DNA from: Bacilli bacterium
Lineage (GTDB): Bacteria; Bacillota_I; Bacilli_A; RFN20; CAG-826
DNA: 35,866 nucleotides
Reading direction: 5' to 3'
Assembly (NCBI GenBank): GCA_024408495.1
Contig: JAKSUY010000010.1
Location: 1 to 35,866 of the forward strand
Shown: positions 22,117-30,979 of the stretch, piece by piece
Position numbering within the stretch: the first letter of the stretch is position 1
Layout: each line of letters opens with the position of its first letter
Made by a program: the position numbers and the translations under genes
Notes under the pieces: model-generated
Told to the model about the DNA's origin: nothing
The model's database searches: none
What the model saw: only the letters and a program-made list of their open reading frames with translations

Positions 22117-23263
22117 AATATTTTTAGCATTAATCACTTTCCCAATGGCGCTCTTTAGTTTATGCGCATGTGGCTCGCGTTTAAAAGATGCTAATGTTTT
22201 TATGTTTAAGATGACTGGCAATCATTTCGGCGAAACGCTTTATAGCGGTTTTGAAATGACCATGAAAGCGAATAATCAAAAATATTTTGATAAAAGTCCA
22301 AGTGAGGCTAATGTCGGAGCCCAAGTTCAAATGATTGAAACCTTAATGATGCAAAACGTAGGAAGCATAGTTGTGTCTGCTAGTGGAACGACTGGTTATG
22401 ACCAAGTTCTAAAACGGGCCACCGCAAAAGGGATTAAAATTGTTTCAGCCGATTCACCAGTTTCACCTAATTATCGTACTGTCCACGTTAATCATTGTGA
22501 TGAAAGAGATATTGGCACTTGGCTCGCTCGTGCCGCCGTACTTATCGCTTGTGGGATAAATTATGGATCAGATTGGAAAGCTGAGGAATTATTAAAACAA
22601 CCAGTTATCGATGCACTCGAAAAAAGAACTAGCGATTCTAATAAAATAGTTTTTGGTATTGTTTCATCAACGCAAGATTCTCCTTCACAAAATTTATGGA
22701 TTAAATACGTTAAGGAAGAATTACAAAATAGTAGAGATGGCATCAATTATGCTGGAAAAAATATTGATGTAGATCCTCATATTGAATATGGAGATGATGA
22801 AACAAAGAAGAGTAAAGATAAAGCTGATTACTTTATTCAACAAAAAGTTGATGTTATCATTGCTCCGACTACGGTTGCGATGGCGGCTTGTGCTACTGAA
22901 ATTAAAGATACTATGCAAAAAGATCCTACTTGTAAGGTCAAATTAACCGGATTAGGGATGCCTAGTGAATGTTATGGTCAAATGCCAACTAAAGAAGATG
23001 ATAACGATATGAATTATATTTGTCCTTACATGATGCTTTGGGATGTTGTTAAATTAGGCGAAGTTGCAGCAGCTGCAACACTTAAAGCTCGCGAAGGCAA
23101 TTTTGGCAAAATTGGCGACTCTGTTACATTGACCATCCCTAATGAAGATCCTAAAACTTATGAAATCATTGAAGACATTGGTGATGGCGGCCCTAGAATT
23201 AATGCTTTACCTCCGCTACCGTTCACTAAATATAATGTCTTAGATTGGATTGAAAAATTATAA
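22103..23263 (+). CDS. sugar-binding lipoprotein of the ABC importer (RhaS-like)
   Basis: This 386-aa protein begins with a lipoprotein signal (MKKNKIFLALITFPMALFSLCAC, lipidated Cys23). The body fits the periplasmic-binding-protein family 4/1 used by ribose, rhamnose and autoinducer-2 importers: MIETLMMQNVGSIVVSASG, ATAKGIKIVSADSPVSPNYRTVHVNH, VDVIIAPTTVAMAACATEI, MLWDVVKLGEVAAAATLKA. It would capture sugar outside the membrane and deliver it to the two permeases. It ends the operon, 4 nt before a strong terminator. The ATG lies inside the end of permease 2, behind GAGGGGA as ribosome binding site. Confidence 0.88.
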   Translation: MKKNKIFLALITFPMALFSLCACGSRLKDANVFMFKMTGNHFGETLYSGFEMTMKANNQKYFDKSPSEANVGAQVQMIETLMMQNVGSIVVSASGTTGYDQVLKRATAKGIKIVSADSPVSPNYRTVHVNHCDERDIGTWLARAAVLIACGINYGSDWKAEELLKQPVIDALEKRTSDSNKIVFGIVSSTQDSPSQNLWIKYVKEELQNSRDGINYAGKNIDVDPHIEYGDDETKKSKDKADYFIQQKVDVIIAPTTVAMAACATEIKDTMQKDPTCKVKLTGLGMPSECYGQMPTKEDDNDMNYICPYMMLWDVVKLGEVAAAATLKAREGNFGKIGDSVTLTIPNEDPKTYEIIEDIGDGGPRINALPPLPFTKYNVLDWIEKL

Positions 23264-23266
23264 AAG

Positions 23267-23299
23267 AAAACGGGGTAATGATGATATGAGCCCCGTTTT
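23267..23299. terminator. bidirectional terminator between the transport and catabolic operons
   Basis: A perfect 9-bp stem AAAACGGGG (23267-23275) / CCCCGTTTT (23291-23299) with a 15-nt loop has a T-run on each strand. It sits between the convergent binding-protein and rhamnulokinase genes and should end both transcripts. Confidence 0.88.
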
Positions 23300-23307
23300 T
23301 ATTTTAT

Positions 23308-24609
23308 CTATTTAATAACTTCTATTTGAGTTTTGATATTACCAATCGTAGTTGCTTCCATTGGAATTGGAATAACTTGACACTTAGTTATTTCTTCGGT
23401 GAATTTATTAAGAGCCTTGTTATTGGCACCACCGCCAACGATGCAAATTCGATTATATCTTTGAGCGAGGTTATCAGATAATTCATTACACACTTTAAGA
23501 TAAAACGTGGCTAAAGAACGCAAAATCGCACGATATAGATCGCCATCGCTCTTCGGTGGATTGTTTGATGGTAATAATTTAATAATCGCTTCTTTCATAT
23601 CCGCGGGTGATAAAAGCGAATAGTCATTAACATCAAAAATTTCGTTATAGGTAGATGCTAATGCAAGGGCGCTAATTTCATCATAACCATATGTATGTTT
23701 CTTTTTTACTTCAGTATAAAGCCATAACCCCATAACATTCTTAAGATAACAAATAAAGTCTTTGCCACCTTCATTTGTAAAATTAGTCTCAAGACTACGA
23801 ATTGAATTGTTGCCTTGCTTTAATTTCACGCCAACAAGTGACCAAGTGCCACTTGAAATGATTACTGAATCTAAATCAACATCAATCGCATGGAAAGCAG
23901 AAGCAGTATCATGGGTTAAAGGAAGTACTACTTGAGCGTTGCTTCCAATTTGCTCAGCAATTTCTGGTTTTAATGAACCAAGAATATATCCCGGTTTCAC
24001 TAAAGGTTTAAATAATTGCTTAGGGAAATTGAGTTTATTAATAATTGCTTCAGAATATTCACCGGTCTTTATATCAACCATTCCGGTTGTAGTAGCCATG
24101 GTATATTCATGCGCCTTATTCCCAGTTAATAAATAAGAGAAATATTCAGGGATAAATAAGAAATCTGCTGCTTTAGCGAAACGGCCTTGTTTATGATCAT
24201 CCATAAATTGATAAATAGAATTCACTAAATTCTTTTGGATGCCAGTAATAGAATAAAGTTCGTTAAAAGGAATAATTTTATGAACTTCTTCCATCGTTCT
24301 TTGTGCTCTAGAATCGCGATAAGAATAGACTGGTAAAATTGGTTGATTATTATTATCTAATAAAACATAATCAACACCCCAGGAATCAATTCCAATTGAA
24401 GTGATCGTGTGATATTTTTCAACTGCTTTCTTAAGGCCGATTAAGATGTTATTCCAAATCTTATCTATGTCCCAAGTAAAAACACCATTATCGTTTTTTA
24501 AATAATCCTTGAAACGATAAACTTCATCAAGGTGGCGCCCATCATTGGAAACAATGATGCGTCCGCTAGTTGCGCCTAAATCAACGGCTACATAATTATT
24601 TAATGGCAT
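23308..24609 (-). CDS. rhaB: rhamnulokinase-type L-rhamnulose/L-fuculose kinase
   Basis: This FGGY-family kinase phosphorylates the ketose made by the isomerase at C1. The 433-aa protein has the RhaB N-terminal phosphate-binding motif VAVDLGATSGRIIV, GIDSWGVDYVLLD, YRDSRA, SSGTWSLVG and VGGGANNKALNKF. It stops after PMEATTIGNIKTQIEVIK. RhaB proteins normally continue about 40 residues beyond the matching GNI-x-Q segment (E. coli RhaB is 489 aa), so the C-terminal helix is missing. The start overlaps rhaD by 14 bp, and the stop is followed at once by the terminator. In this operon the likely substrate is L-fuculose, L-rhamnulose or both. Confidence 0.85.
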   Translation of the reverse strand: MPLNNYVAVDLGATSGRIIVSNDGRHLDEVYRFKDYLKNDNGVFTWDIDKIWNNILIGLKKAVEKYHTITSIGIDSWGVDYVLLDNNNQPILPVYSYRDSRAQRTMEEVHKIIPFNELYSITGIQKNLVNSIYQFMDDHKQGRFAKAADFLFIPEYFSYLLTGNKAHEYTMATTTGMVDIKTGEYSEAIINKLNFPKQLFKPLVKPGYILGSLKPEIAEQIGSNAQVVLPLTHDTASAFHAIDVDLDSVIISSGTWSLVGVKLKQGNNSIRSLETNFTNEGGKDFICYLKNVMGLWLYTEVKKKHTYGYDEISALALASTYNEIFDVNDYSLLSPADMKEAIIKLLPSNNPPKSDGDLYRAILRSLATFYLKVCNELSDNLAQRYNRICIVGGGANNKALNKFTEEITKCQVIPIPMEATTIGNIKTQIEVIK

Positions 24610-25423
24610 CGAGTTGTTTATACACTCCTTTCATTGGTTTAAGATTCCAAAGCTTACATAGACCTACTAGTACACTTACTGGAATCACATTCACTACGTG
24701 TCCTAACGAAATCATATAAACCATTGCGGTTTTTTCTACAGTTTCAATTAATCCAAACGCTTCATCAATATCCTTACCGCAACCATAAATACCATGGTTT
24801 GTCCAACTCACGATTCTAAAATTCTTCATTTTCTTAGCAGTCGCAATACCAATTTCGTTTGTGCCGCAAAGCATACAAGGAAGTACACCGATACCTTCTG
24901 GGAAAACGACAATTGCTTCTGTATTACTTGTCCATAGACGTTTAGTAAATTCTTTTTCGTTAACAGGCACTGAAGCACCCATACACATTGTGTAAGTTGG
25001 ATGAGTATGCATAATAATACGGTTGTCAGGATTAACCTTTAAGCGCTCCGCATGACACATAATATGGGCTGGGAATTCACTGGTGAATTTGCCCCCATCT
25101 TTATAACCCCAAAGTAAGTTAGCGACCTTTCCACTTTTATCAATTCTTACTAACCCTAAATTGGTTTCTGGATCTTTAATAACATTTTTAAAATATTTAC
25201 CAGTACCAGTAACTAAAAAGCACTTACCGCGAACAATTGGATCAGCGGCAAAGCCCATTGGGATTTTACGAATAACTTTTTCTTTTGGAAAATATTGTTT
25301 AATGTATTTTTCATCAATTAAATAAGAAATATTACCACCGTTTCTTTCATCCCATCCCTGACGATACATATTGGCAGTTATTTCTGCCACTTCTTTAACA
25401 AATTTTGAATCAATAAATTTCAT
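24596..25423 (-). CDS. rhaD: rhamnulose-1-phosphate aldolase-type class II aldolase
   Basis: The 275-aa protein aligns by eye with E. coli RhaD (274 aa) over its length: GWDERNGGN, FLVTGTGKYFKNV, PAH-x-MCH, IIMHTHPTYTMCMG with the zinc-binding His pair, VVFPEGIGVLP and NHGIYGCGKDIDEAFGLIETVEK. It splits the ketose 1-phosphate into dihydroxyacetone phosphate and L-lactaldehyde. It is longer than FucA (about 215 aa) and carries the RhaD-specific N-terminal region, so I call it RhaD-type. It must serve L-fuculose 1-phosphate if FucI works on fucose. A strong AAGGAG site precedes the ATG. Confidence 0.9.
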   Translation of the reverse strand: MKFIDSKFVKEVAEITANMYRQGWDERNGGNISYLIDEKYIKQYFPKEKVIRKIPMGFAADPIVRGKCFLVTGTGKYFKNVIKDPETNLGLVRIDKSGKVANLLWGYKDGGKFTSEFPAHIMCHAERLKVNPDNRIIMHTHPTYTMCMGASVPVNEKEFTKRLWTSNTEAIVVFPEGIGVLPCMLCGTNEIGIATAKKMKNFRIVSWTNHGIYGCGKDIDEAFGLIETVEKTAMVYMISLGHVVNVIPVSVLVGLCKLWNLKPMKGVYKQLDAIK

Positions 25424-25433
25424 ATTATCTCCT

Positions 25434-25760
25434 TTATTTAAAACTAAATACTTTTTTTAATTTTGGTTGAGCGACCTTTTTACTAACTTTCATCATCATA
25501 ACATCTTTCATATATTCGTTCCAGCGCTTAACCACAGGCGAATTGTTTTGAATTTTCATTGCATACGCTATGCCTTTTGTGCATTCATAATAACCGAAAA
25601 GACGATTATCATCACCTAGCCATATGGTGTAATTAACAATTCCTGCTTTTGCTAGAACTTGTTTCATCTCTGGCCAAATATTTTGATGACGTTTAATATA
25701 TTCCGCTTGTTTGTTAGGAAGAATACAAGCTGACCAAGAAAATTTCTCAACCTTTTTCAT
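25434..25760 (-). CDS. rhaM: L-rhamnose/L-fucose mutarotase (RhaM family)
   Basis: This 108-aa protein belongs to the RhaM/YiiL family that interconverts anomers of 6-deoxyhexoses. The conserved region KRHQNIWPEMKQVLAKAGIVNYTIWL, with the catalytic-type His in RHxxIWPE, and the segment RLFGYYE are present. Its ATG overlaps the fucO stop (TAATG), so translation is coupled. FucU, a second mutarotase of an unrelated fold, is encoded 3 kb upstream, so one of the two may serve a different sugar. Confidence 0.88.
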   Translation of the reverse strand: MKKVEKFSWSACILPNKQAEYIKRHQNIWPEMKQVLAKAGIVNYTIWLGDDNRLFGYYECTKGIAYAMKIQNNSPVVKRWNEYMKDVMMMKVSKKVAQPKLKKVFSFK

Positions 25761-26905
25761 TATAGTAACGATTTATAAAGTTTAATAATGTCGTTCTTAG
25801 TCGGAGTACGTGGATTACCTGGAGTGCAAGCATCCTTCATCGCGTTCTCAGTTAAAAAGTTGATATCTTCCGCTTTCATAATCTTTTTTAAATCAGCAGG
25901 AATACCAACATCTTTACTTAATTTCGCGACGGCTTTAATGGCGGCTTCACGGTACTGTTTTTGAGTCATCTTGTCAACATTCTTCACTCCCATTGCACGA
26001 GCGATTTCACGATACTTCTCTCCGGTTGCTGGAGCATTATATTTCATAATCGTTGGAAGTAAGATTGCATTCGCAACACCGTGTGGGGTGTCATAAAGCG
26101 CGCCTAAAGAGTGCGCCATTGAGTGAACAATACCTAATCCCACGTTACTAAAGCCCATACCAGCAATGTATTGACCTAAGGCCATGCCTTCACGTCCTTC
26201 TTTAGTGTTATTAACTGCACCACGTAAATGTTTGCTAATTAAACGAATCGCTTCAAGATGGAACATATCGCTTAATTCCCAAGCACCTTTTGTGATATAA
26301 CCTTCAATTGCATGAGTTAAAGCATCCATACCAGTTGAAGCAGTTAAACCTTTTGGCATTGTGCTCATCATGATTGGATCAACAATCGCAACTACTGGAA
26401 TATCGTGTGGATCAGCACAAACGAATTTACGTTTTTTCTTAACATCTGTGATTACATAGTTAATCGTAACTTCTGCTGCAGTACCCGCCGTAGTTGGGAT
26501 CGCAATGATTGGTAAAGCTTTCTTTTTGCTTTTTTCTGCGCCTTCTAATGAACGAACACCAATATGCTCTGGGTTCGCCATAATGATACCAATACCTTTA
26601 GCAGTATCAATTGCGCTACCGCCACCGATGGCGATTAAATAATCCGCTTTTGCTTTTTTCATCGCTTTAATGCCGCATTGGACATTTTCGATGGTTGGAT
26701 TAGGCTTAATGTTGCTATAGATTTCATAAGGAAGTTTAGCCTTCTTTAATAAATCAGTAACATTATCAACAACTTTGAATTTAATCAATTCTGGAGTTGT
26801 ACAAATGAGCGCTTTCTTTAAGCCTCTCATTTTGATTTCTTTGGTGATGCTTTTAATTGCACCATGACCATGGTAACTAGTTTCGTTTAAGACAAATCTA
26901 TTCAT
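25760..26905 (-). CDS. fucO: lactaldehyde reductase (iron-dependent alcohol dehydrogenase)
   Basis: This 381-aa protein is the length of E. coli FucO. It shows the Fe-ADH family features: GGGSAIDTAKGIG for NAD(H) binding, PTTAGTAAEVT, DALTHAIEGY, and metal-binding His in GIVHSMAHSLGALYDTPHG. It reduces L-lactaldehyde from the aldolase to (S)-1,2-propanediol, re-oxidising NADH under anaerobic conditions. No lactaldehyde dehydrogenase is nearby, which suggests fermentation to propanediol. GGAGG precedes the start, 12 nt after fucI. Confidence 0.92.
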   Translation of the reverse strand: MNRFVLNETSYHGHGAIKSITKEIKMRGLKKALICTTPELIKFKVVDNVTDLLKKAKLPYEIYSNIKPNPTIENVQCGIKAMKKAKADYLIAIGGGSAIDTAKGIGIIMANPEHIGVRSLEGAEKSKKKALPIIAIPTTAGTAAEVTINYVITDVKKKRKFVCADPHDIPVVAIVDPIMMSTMPKGLTASTGMDALTHAIEGYITKGAWELSDMFHLEAIRLISKHLRGAVNNTKEGREGMALGQYIAGMGFSNVGLGIVHSMAHSLGALYDTPHGVANAILLPTIMKYNAPATGEKYREIARAMGVKNVDKMTQKQYREAAIKAVAKLSKDVGIPADLKKIMKAEDINFLTENAMKDACTPGNPRTPTKNDIIKLYKSLL

Positions 26906-26917
26906 AATTTTTCCTCC

Positions 26918-28720
26918 TTATTTACGAATATTTTTATACATCGGACCATAGGTTTCGCATGCGCGATAATCTTGGCCCTCTTTGCACATACCAAATGCAT
27001 TCCACGCAGCTGGACGATAAATCTTATCTTCTTCTACATTATGATAGGCAACCGGAATGCGAAGAATTGAACACATTGTAATTAAGTCTTGACCAATGTG
27101 ACCATAAGAAATAGCTCCGTGGTTAGCGCCCCAGTTATTCATAACATCATAAGCCGACTTAGCTGGACCACTCTTAGTTACTCTTGGAGTAAACCAAGTA
27201 CACGGCCAGGTATAATCAGTACGTTTATAAAGGATATCACTTACTTTATCAGGGAGTTTAACGGTCCAACCTTCAACAATCTGCATAACCGGACCTAATC
27301 CTTTAATAATATTAAGACGCGCCATGGTAGCAGGCATTTCGGCGCGAGTTACAAAGCGAGAAGAAAAACCTCCACCACGGAAATAACCTAAATCAGCCGC
27401 TGGCCAAGTTGTGTGATCCATCATAATTTTAATATCCTTATTAGTTACTTTCCACCACTCTTTCATCACCGACACACCGTTTTCTTTTACTTCACCACAC
27501 GCGTCCACGCAGCATGCACCAGAATTAATTAGGTGAATAATTCCACCCGCATCTTTAGCGTGACCAGTCAATTCATAATTAGTAACACGTTTCACTGAGT
27601 TTGTTGACCAATAGGTACGGACATCCGCAAACATCTGTGCGCGACCAGTTAATAGTTTCATAAATAACATGGTTGTAGCATTTAAAGTATCATTTTCAGT
27701 TCCTAAGATATAAGGTTCTCTTGCTCCGTTCCAATCAAACGATGAATTAAGAATTGATTCAGGGAAGTCGCAGTTAGGATAGAAATCAGTCCATTGTCTT
27801 TGACCTTGGAAGCCACCCACAATTGCGTTATGGCCAACCATCTCTTCTTCACGACCGACTGGTAAATTCTTATTGCCGTTGAATAAATCTTTAATAATAC
27901 ATGCCATCTTAACTGTAAATTCCCAATCTTTGTTCTTTTCCGCTTTACTCTTTTGGAATTGTTTAGGATTTTTATCAAAATCAGGATGACAATTTTCTTT
28001 TACCCATGCTAACGCTTTAGCATATTCTTTCTTATCATAAATTCCTTGTTCCATGCGAAGGATGATTTCAACTTCATCAACTGATTCTATTCTCATACCA
28101 AGATAGTCCTCAAAGAAATTAGGATCAATAATTGACCCACCAATGCCCATCGTAACACTACCAATTTGTAAATAAGATTTGCCACGCATTGTAGCAGCAG
28201 CAACCGCACAACGAGCGAATCTTAAAATCTTTTCGCTAACATCATTTGGAATTGATGTGTCATCCATATCTTGAACTTCATGACCATAAATGCCAAATGC
28301 CGGTAATCCTTTTTGGGCGTGAGTTGCTAAAACACTAGCTAAATAAACCGCACCCGGTCTTTCGGTTCCGTTAAATCCCCAAACCGCTTTGATGGTCATT
28401 GGATCCATATCCATGGTTTCCGCACCATAGCACCAGCAAGGGGTTACAGTTAAAGTAATATCAACACCAGCCTTTTTAAATTTATCAGCACATGCAGCTG
28501 CTTCCGCCACACGACCAATAGTAGTGTCGGCAATGATAACTTTTACTTTTTCACCATTAGAATATCTGACATTATCTTCAATTAATTTCTTAGCAGCTTT
28601 TGCCATATTCATCGTTTGGTCTTCAAGCGATTCACGGACTTTAATTTTGCCACGTCGTCCATCAATAGTTGGGCGAATACCGATTACTGGATAGCTACCA
28701 ATTAATCTTGATTTAGCCAT
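26918..28720 (-). CDS. fucI: L-fucose isomerase
   Basis: This 600-aa enzyme (E. coli FucI has 591 aa) converts L-fucose to L-fuculose with Mn2+ as cofactor. The FucI signature regions are present: [53 protein letters not shown] and [15 protein letters not shown]. The metal ligands are in [20 protein letters not shown] (Glu and Asp) and in the GH of [11 protein letters not shown]. It is the first gene of the catabolic operon and has a strong AAGGAGA ribosome binding site. In the upstream leader that site can pair with an inverted copy. No RhaA is present, so FucI is the only isomerase here. Confidence 0.95.
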   Translation of the reverse strand: MAKSRLIGSYPVIGIRPTIDGRRGKIKVRESLEDQTMNMAKAAKKLIEDNVRYSNGEKVKVIIADTTIGRVAEAAACADKFKKAGVDITLTVTPCWCYGAETMDMDPMTIKAVWGFNGTERPGAVYLASVLATHAQKGLPAFGIYGHEVQDMDDTSIPNDVSEKILRFARCAVAAATMRGKSYLQIGSVTMGIGGSIIDPNFFEDYLGMRIESVDEVEIILRMEQGIYDKKEYAKALAWVKENCHPDFDKNPKQFQKSKAEKNKDWEFTVKMACIIKDLFNGNKNLPVGREEEMVGHNAIVGGFQGQRQWTDFYPNCDFPESILNSSFDWNGAREPYILGTENDTLNATTMLFMKLLTGRAQMFADVRTYWSTNSVKRVTNYELTGHAKDAGGIIHLINSGACCVDACGEVKENGVSVMKEWWKVTNKDIKIMMDHTTWPAADLGYFRGGGFSSRFVTRAEMPATMARLNIIKGLGPVMQIVEGWTVKLPDKVSDILYKRTDYTWPCTWFTPRVTKSGPAKSAYDVMNNWGANHGAISYGHIGQDLITMCSILRIPVAYHNVEEDKIYRPAAWNAFGMCKEGQDYRACETYGPMYKNIRK

Positions 28721-28724
28721 AAAA

Positions 28725-28802
28725 AATCTCCTTATAGTCTACAAAATAAATATATCACAATTAAATAGATATATCTATTTAGAAAGATTATATAAGGAGA
28801 TT
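28725..28802 (-). promoter_or_regulatory. inverted repeat that could mask the fucI ribosome binding site
   Basis: TATAAGGAGATT on the minus strand (28736-28725) contains the fucI Shine-Dalgarno site. Its exact reverse complement AATCTCCTTATA lies upstream in the same transcript (28802-28791), so a 12-bp stem could form in mRNA that reads through from rny-fucU. Transcripts starting between the arms would lack the upstream arm and have a free site. The effect on translation is inferred. Confidence 0.45.
28762..28781. promoter_or_regulatory. 20-bp perfect palindrome upstream of fucI (operator candidate)
   Basis: The half-site TAAATAGATA (28762-28771) is followed directly by its reverse complement TATCTATTTA. 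It lies 41 bp upstream of the fucI start, in the only gap of the operon that could hold a promoter. Perfect symmetry suggests a dimeric regulator site. No regulator gene is encoded nearby, and no copy was seen before the transporter operon. Such AT-only palindromes also arise by chance. Confidence 0.4.
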
Positions 28803-28806
28803 AATT

Positions 28807-29229
28807 TTACTTAATTACACCTTTTTTAATAATGATATTACCGTAGATTCTTTCTTCTCCGGTTTGAATAACTAGATAAGCATCTTTACTTCTTTCGTAG
28901 AAAGCGAAACGCTCAAGCATTTTCTTTTTTACATTCTTATCTAATGACTTAGCAATCTTATCAAATTCTTTCCAAATCGTAGGAGTTGGATCGCCATTAG
29001 TCGTTTTCATTAACATAAAGTTTTCTTTTGCGTATGTATCTAAAGGAATAACCATTAATACCGCTTTAAGCATATCAGTACCTGAAATGCCATCCGCGCG
29101 TATTACGTGTTTATTCATTTTATGTGCAGGAAAATTTGCATCTGCAATTACTACTTCATCACCATGTCCCATTTCACTTAAAGCTTTAAGTAATTCAGGA
29201 CTTAATAATTTTGGTAAATTCTTTAACAT
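28807..29229 (-). CDS. fucU: L-fucose mutarotase (FucU/RbsD family)
   Basis: The 140-aa protein matches FucU: LPKLLSPELLKALSEMGHGDEVVIADANFPAH at the N-terminus (His in MGHGDE and FPAH), PLDTY, and a C-terminal ERFAFYERSKDAYLVIQTGEERIYGNIIIKKGVI. It interconverts alpha- and beta-L-fucose so that FucI receives its preferred anomer. The ATG stands 2 nt after the rny stop with no separate promoter, so it is expressed from the rny transcript. It is cut off from fucI by an 86-nt gap with its own regulatory signals. Confidence 0.92.
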   Translation of the reverse strand: MLKNLPKLLSPELLKALSEMGHGDEVVIADANFPAHKMNKHVIRADGISGTDMLKAVLMVIPLDTYAKENFMLMKTTNGDPTPTIWKEFDKIAKSLDKNVKKKMLERFAFYERSKDAYLVIQTGEERIYGNIIIKKGVIK

Positions 29230-29231
29230 AA

Positions 29232-30794
29232 TTATTTAGCGGTCTCAGTCGCACGATATTCACGAATTACGTTAATTTTGATTTCACCAGGATAAGTAAC
29301 ATCGCTTTGAATCTTTTCTTTTAAGGTTCTAGCAAGTTTATAAGCGGCTTCATCATTAATTTGTTCTGGCACTACCATAACGCGTACTTCACGTCCAGAT
29401 TGCATCGCGAAAGCCTTAGCAACACCTGGATAAGAAGTACAAATCTTTTCAAGTTGTTCAATACGTTGGACGTAGGTTTCAAGGGTTTCACTTCTTGCAC
29501 CTGGTCTAGCGGCTGATAAGGTATCAGCAGCTGCAACTAAAGTGGCAATAACGAATTTACTTTCTTCATCACCATGGTGAGATGCGATTGAATTAACCAC
29601 AACATCAGGTTCGCCAAATTTCTTGGCTAAACGAGCGCCTAGTTCAACGTGGGTGCCATCGACCTCATAGTCAATCGCTTTACCGATATCATGGAGTAGA
29701 CCAGCGCGTTTAGCGACGGTTTGATCTAAGCCTAATTCAGCAGCCATAATGCCAGCTAAATAAGCAACATCCATTGAGTGGTCATAAGCATTTTGACCAT
29801 AACTAGTTCTAAATTTAAGACGGCCAACATAGTCTAATAATTCATTAGCGATATGCGGTAAGCCAAGTTTAAAGGCGGCTTCTTGACCAGCTTTATGAAT
29901 TTGTTCATTCATCTCTTCGGCGGCTTTCTTCGCGAATTCTTCAATACGAGATGGTTGAATTCTTCCATCCTTAATTAAATACTCTAGAGTTCTCTTGGCG
30001 ATTTCTCTACGAAGTGGGTTGAAGCTAGAAACGGTAATTACTTCGGGTGTATCATCAATAATTAAATCCACACCGAGTAATTGTTCTAAAGTACGAATGT
30101 TACGACCTTCACGACCGATAATTCTACCTTTCATTTCATCGCTTGGAAGTTGCACACTAGTGACGCTATGCATCGTGATTTCATCTTGCGCATACTTGTT
30201 CGTAGCAAGAGCGATAAGATTGCGCGCTTTATCGGCTGCGCTTTCTTCCGCCTCTTCTTCACGCTTTTTCATGTACGCGGTGATTTCATGATCCATTTTC
30301 TCTTTCACGCGTTCAAGCACTTCTTGTTTGGCTTCGCTTTGAGACATCTTAGCGACTTTCTCTAATTCAACGATAATTGAATCAATTTTCGCTTGAAGTT
30401 CTTTCGCCTTCTCTTCATTCATCTTAATGCCACTATCTAATTTCTCTGATTTAGCATTTAAGATTTTTTCTTTTTCGGAAAGATTAGCATCGCGTCTCTC
30501 AATGCTGTTCTCCCGTTGATTAAGTTTGTTTTCAATACTAGCAATTTCTTGCTTTCTCTCCTTAATCTCTTTGTCAACCTCTTGCTTAGCTTCATAAGTT
30601 GTTTGTTTTGCTTCAACTTGGGCGGTATGAATAATCTTCCGGCCTTTCTCTTCAGCATCGGCAAGGAGCTTTTCTGCTTTCTTCTCTGCGCTTGCGCCTT
30701 TTTTGTTTTGGCGGACAATGTAGTAAACTAATCCACCACACGCTAAAATGGCGACAATCGCTAGGGCTAAGAAAACACCTGTTAAAATGTCCAT
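29232..30794 (-). CDS. rny: ribonuclease Y
   Basis: RNase Y is the membrane-bound endoribonuclease that starts mRNA decay in Firmicutes. The 520-aa protein has one N-terminal membrane helix (residues about 5-27) and a long charged coiled coil (about 30-205). A KH domain follows (DEMKGRIIGREGRNIRTLEQLLG), and then an HD domain with AGLLHDIGKAID and SHHGDE. Its length and layout match B. subtilis Rny (520 aa). TAGGAG serves as ribosome binding site. The 143-bp AT-rich gap upstream (30795-30937) holds several TATAAT-like sequences but no pair of boxes I can assign with certainty. Confidence 0.95.
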   Translation of the reverse strand: MDILTGVFLALAIVAILACGGLVYYIVRQNKKGASAEKKAEKLLADAEEKGRKIIHTAQVEAKQTTYEAKQEVDKEIKERKQEIASIENKLNQRENSIERRDANLSEKEKILNAKSEKLDSGIKMNEEKAKELQAKIDSIIVELEKVAKMSQSEAKQEVLERVKEKMDHEITAYMKKREEEAEESAADKARNLIALATNKYAQDEITMHSVTSVQLPSDEMKGRIIGREGRNIRTLEQLLGVDLIIDDTPEVITVSSFNPLRREIAKRTLEYLIKDGRIQPSRIEEFAKKAAEEMNEQIHKAGQEAAFKLGLPHIANELLDYVGRLKFRTSYGQNAYDHSMDVAYLAGIMAAELGLDQTVAKRAGLLHDIGKAIDYEVDGTHVELGARLAKKFGEPDVVVNSIASHHGDEESKFVIATLVAAADTLSAARPGARSETLETYVQRIEQLEKICTSYPGVAKAFAMQSGREVRVMVVPEQINDEAAYKLARTLKEKIQSDVTYPGEIKINVIREYRATETAK

Positions 30795-30937
30795 AATAGG
30801 TCTCCTAAAAAATATGTACAGTTATATAAGATAAATTATATGAATATATTAATTGTTAATTAATAGAATAATTTATACGCAATATACGTACTTAGTTATT
30901 ATAGAACAAAATATTACGAATATTTTAAGAATTAAAA

Positions 30938-30957
30938 AGAGACCCTTTAGGGTCTCT
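30938..30957 (-). terminator. rho-independent terminator of the 215-aa protein gene
   Basis: A perfect 9-bp stem (AGAGACCCT / AGGGTCTCT, 2-nt loop) is followed on the minus strand by TTTTT. It stands 22 nt after the stop of the gene at 30980-31627 and insulates it from rny. Confidence 0.85.
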
Positions 30958-30979
30958 AATTATTACTTTTTTAACTACT

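Noticed and set aside
24596-25423. L-fuculose-phosphate aldolase FucA as name for the aldolase
   Set aside because: FucA is about 215 aa. The 275-aa length, GWDERNGGN and FLVTGTGKYFKNV match RhaD instead. The physiological substrate is still open.
29995-30731. Long open frames antisense to rny and to other conserved genes
   Set aside because: They lie opposite the KH, HD and coiled-coil coding regions of RNase Y, lack start signals and show no recognisable domain. They are by-products of codon use. The same holds for the frames antisense to the helicase, permease and fucI genes.
30795-30937. Riboswitch or other structured leader before rny
   Set aside because: The 143-bp gap is almost pure A/T with only short self-complementary stretches (TTAATT...TTAATTAA). 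No conserved riboswitch core is recognisable.
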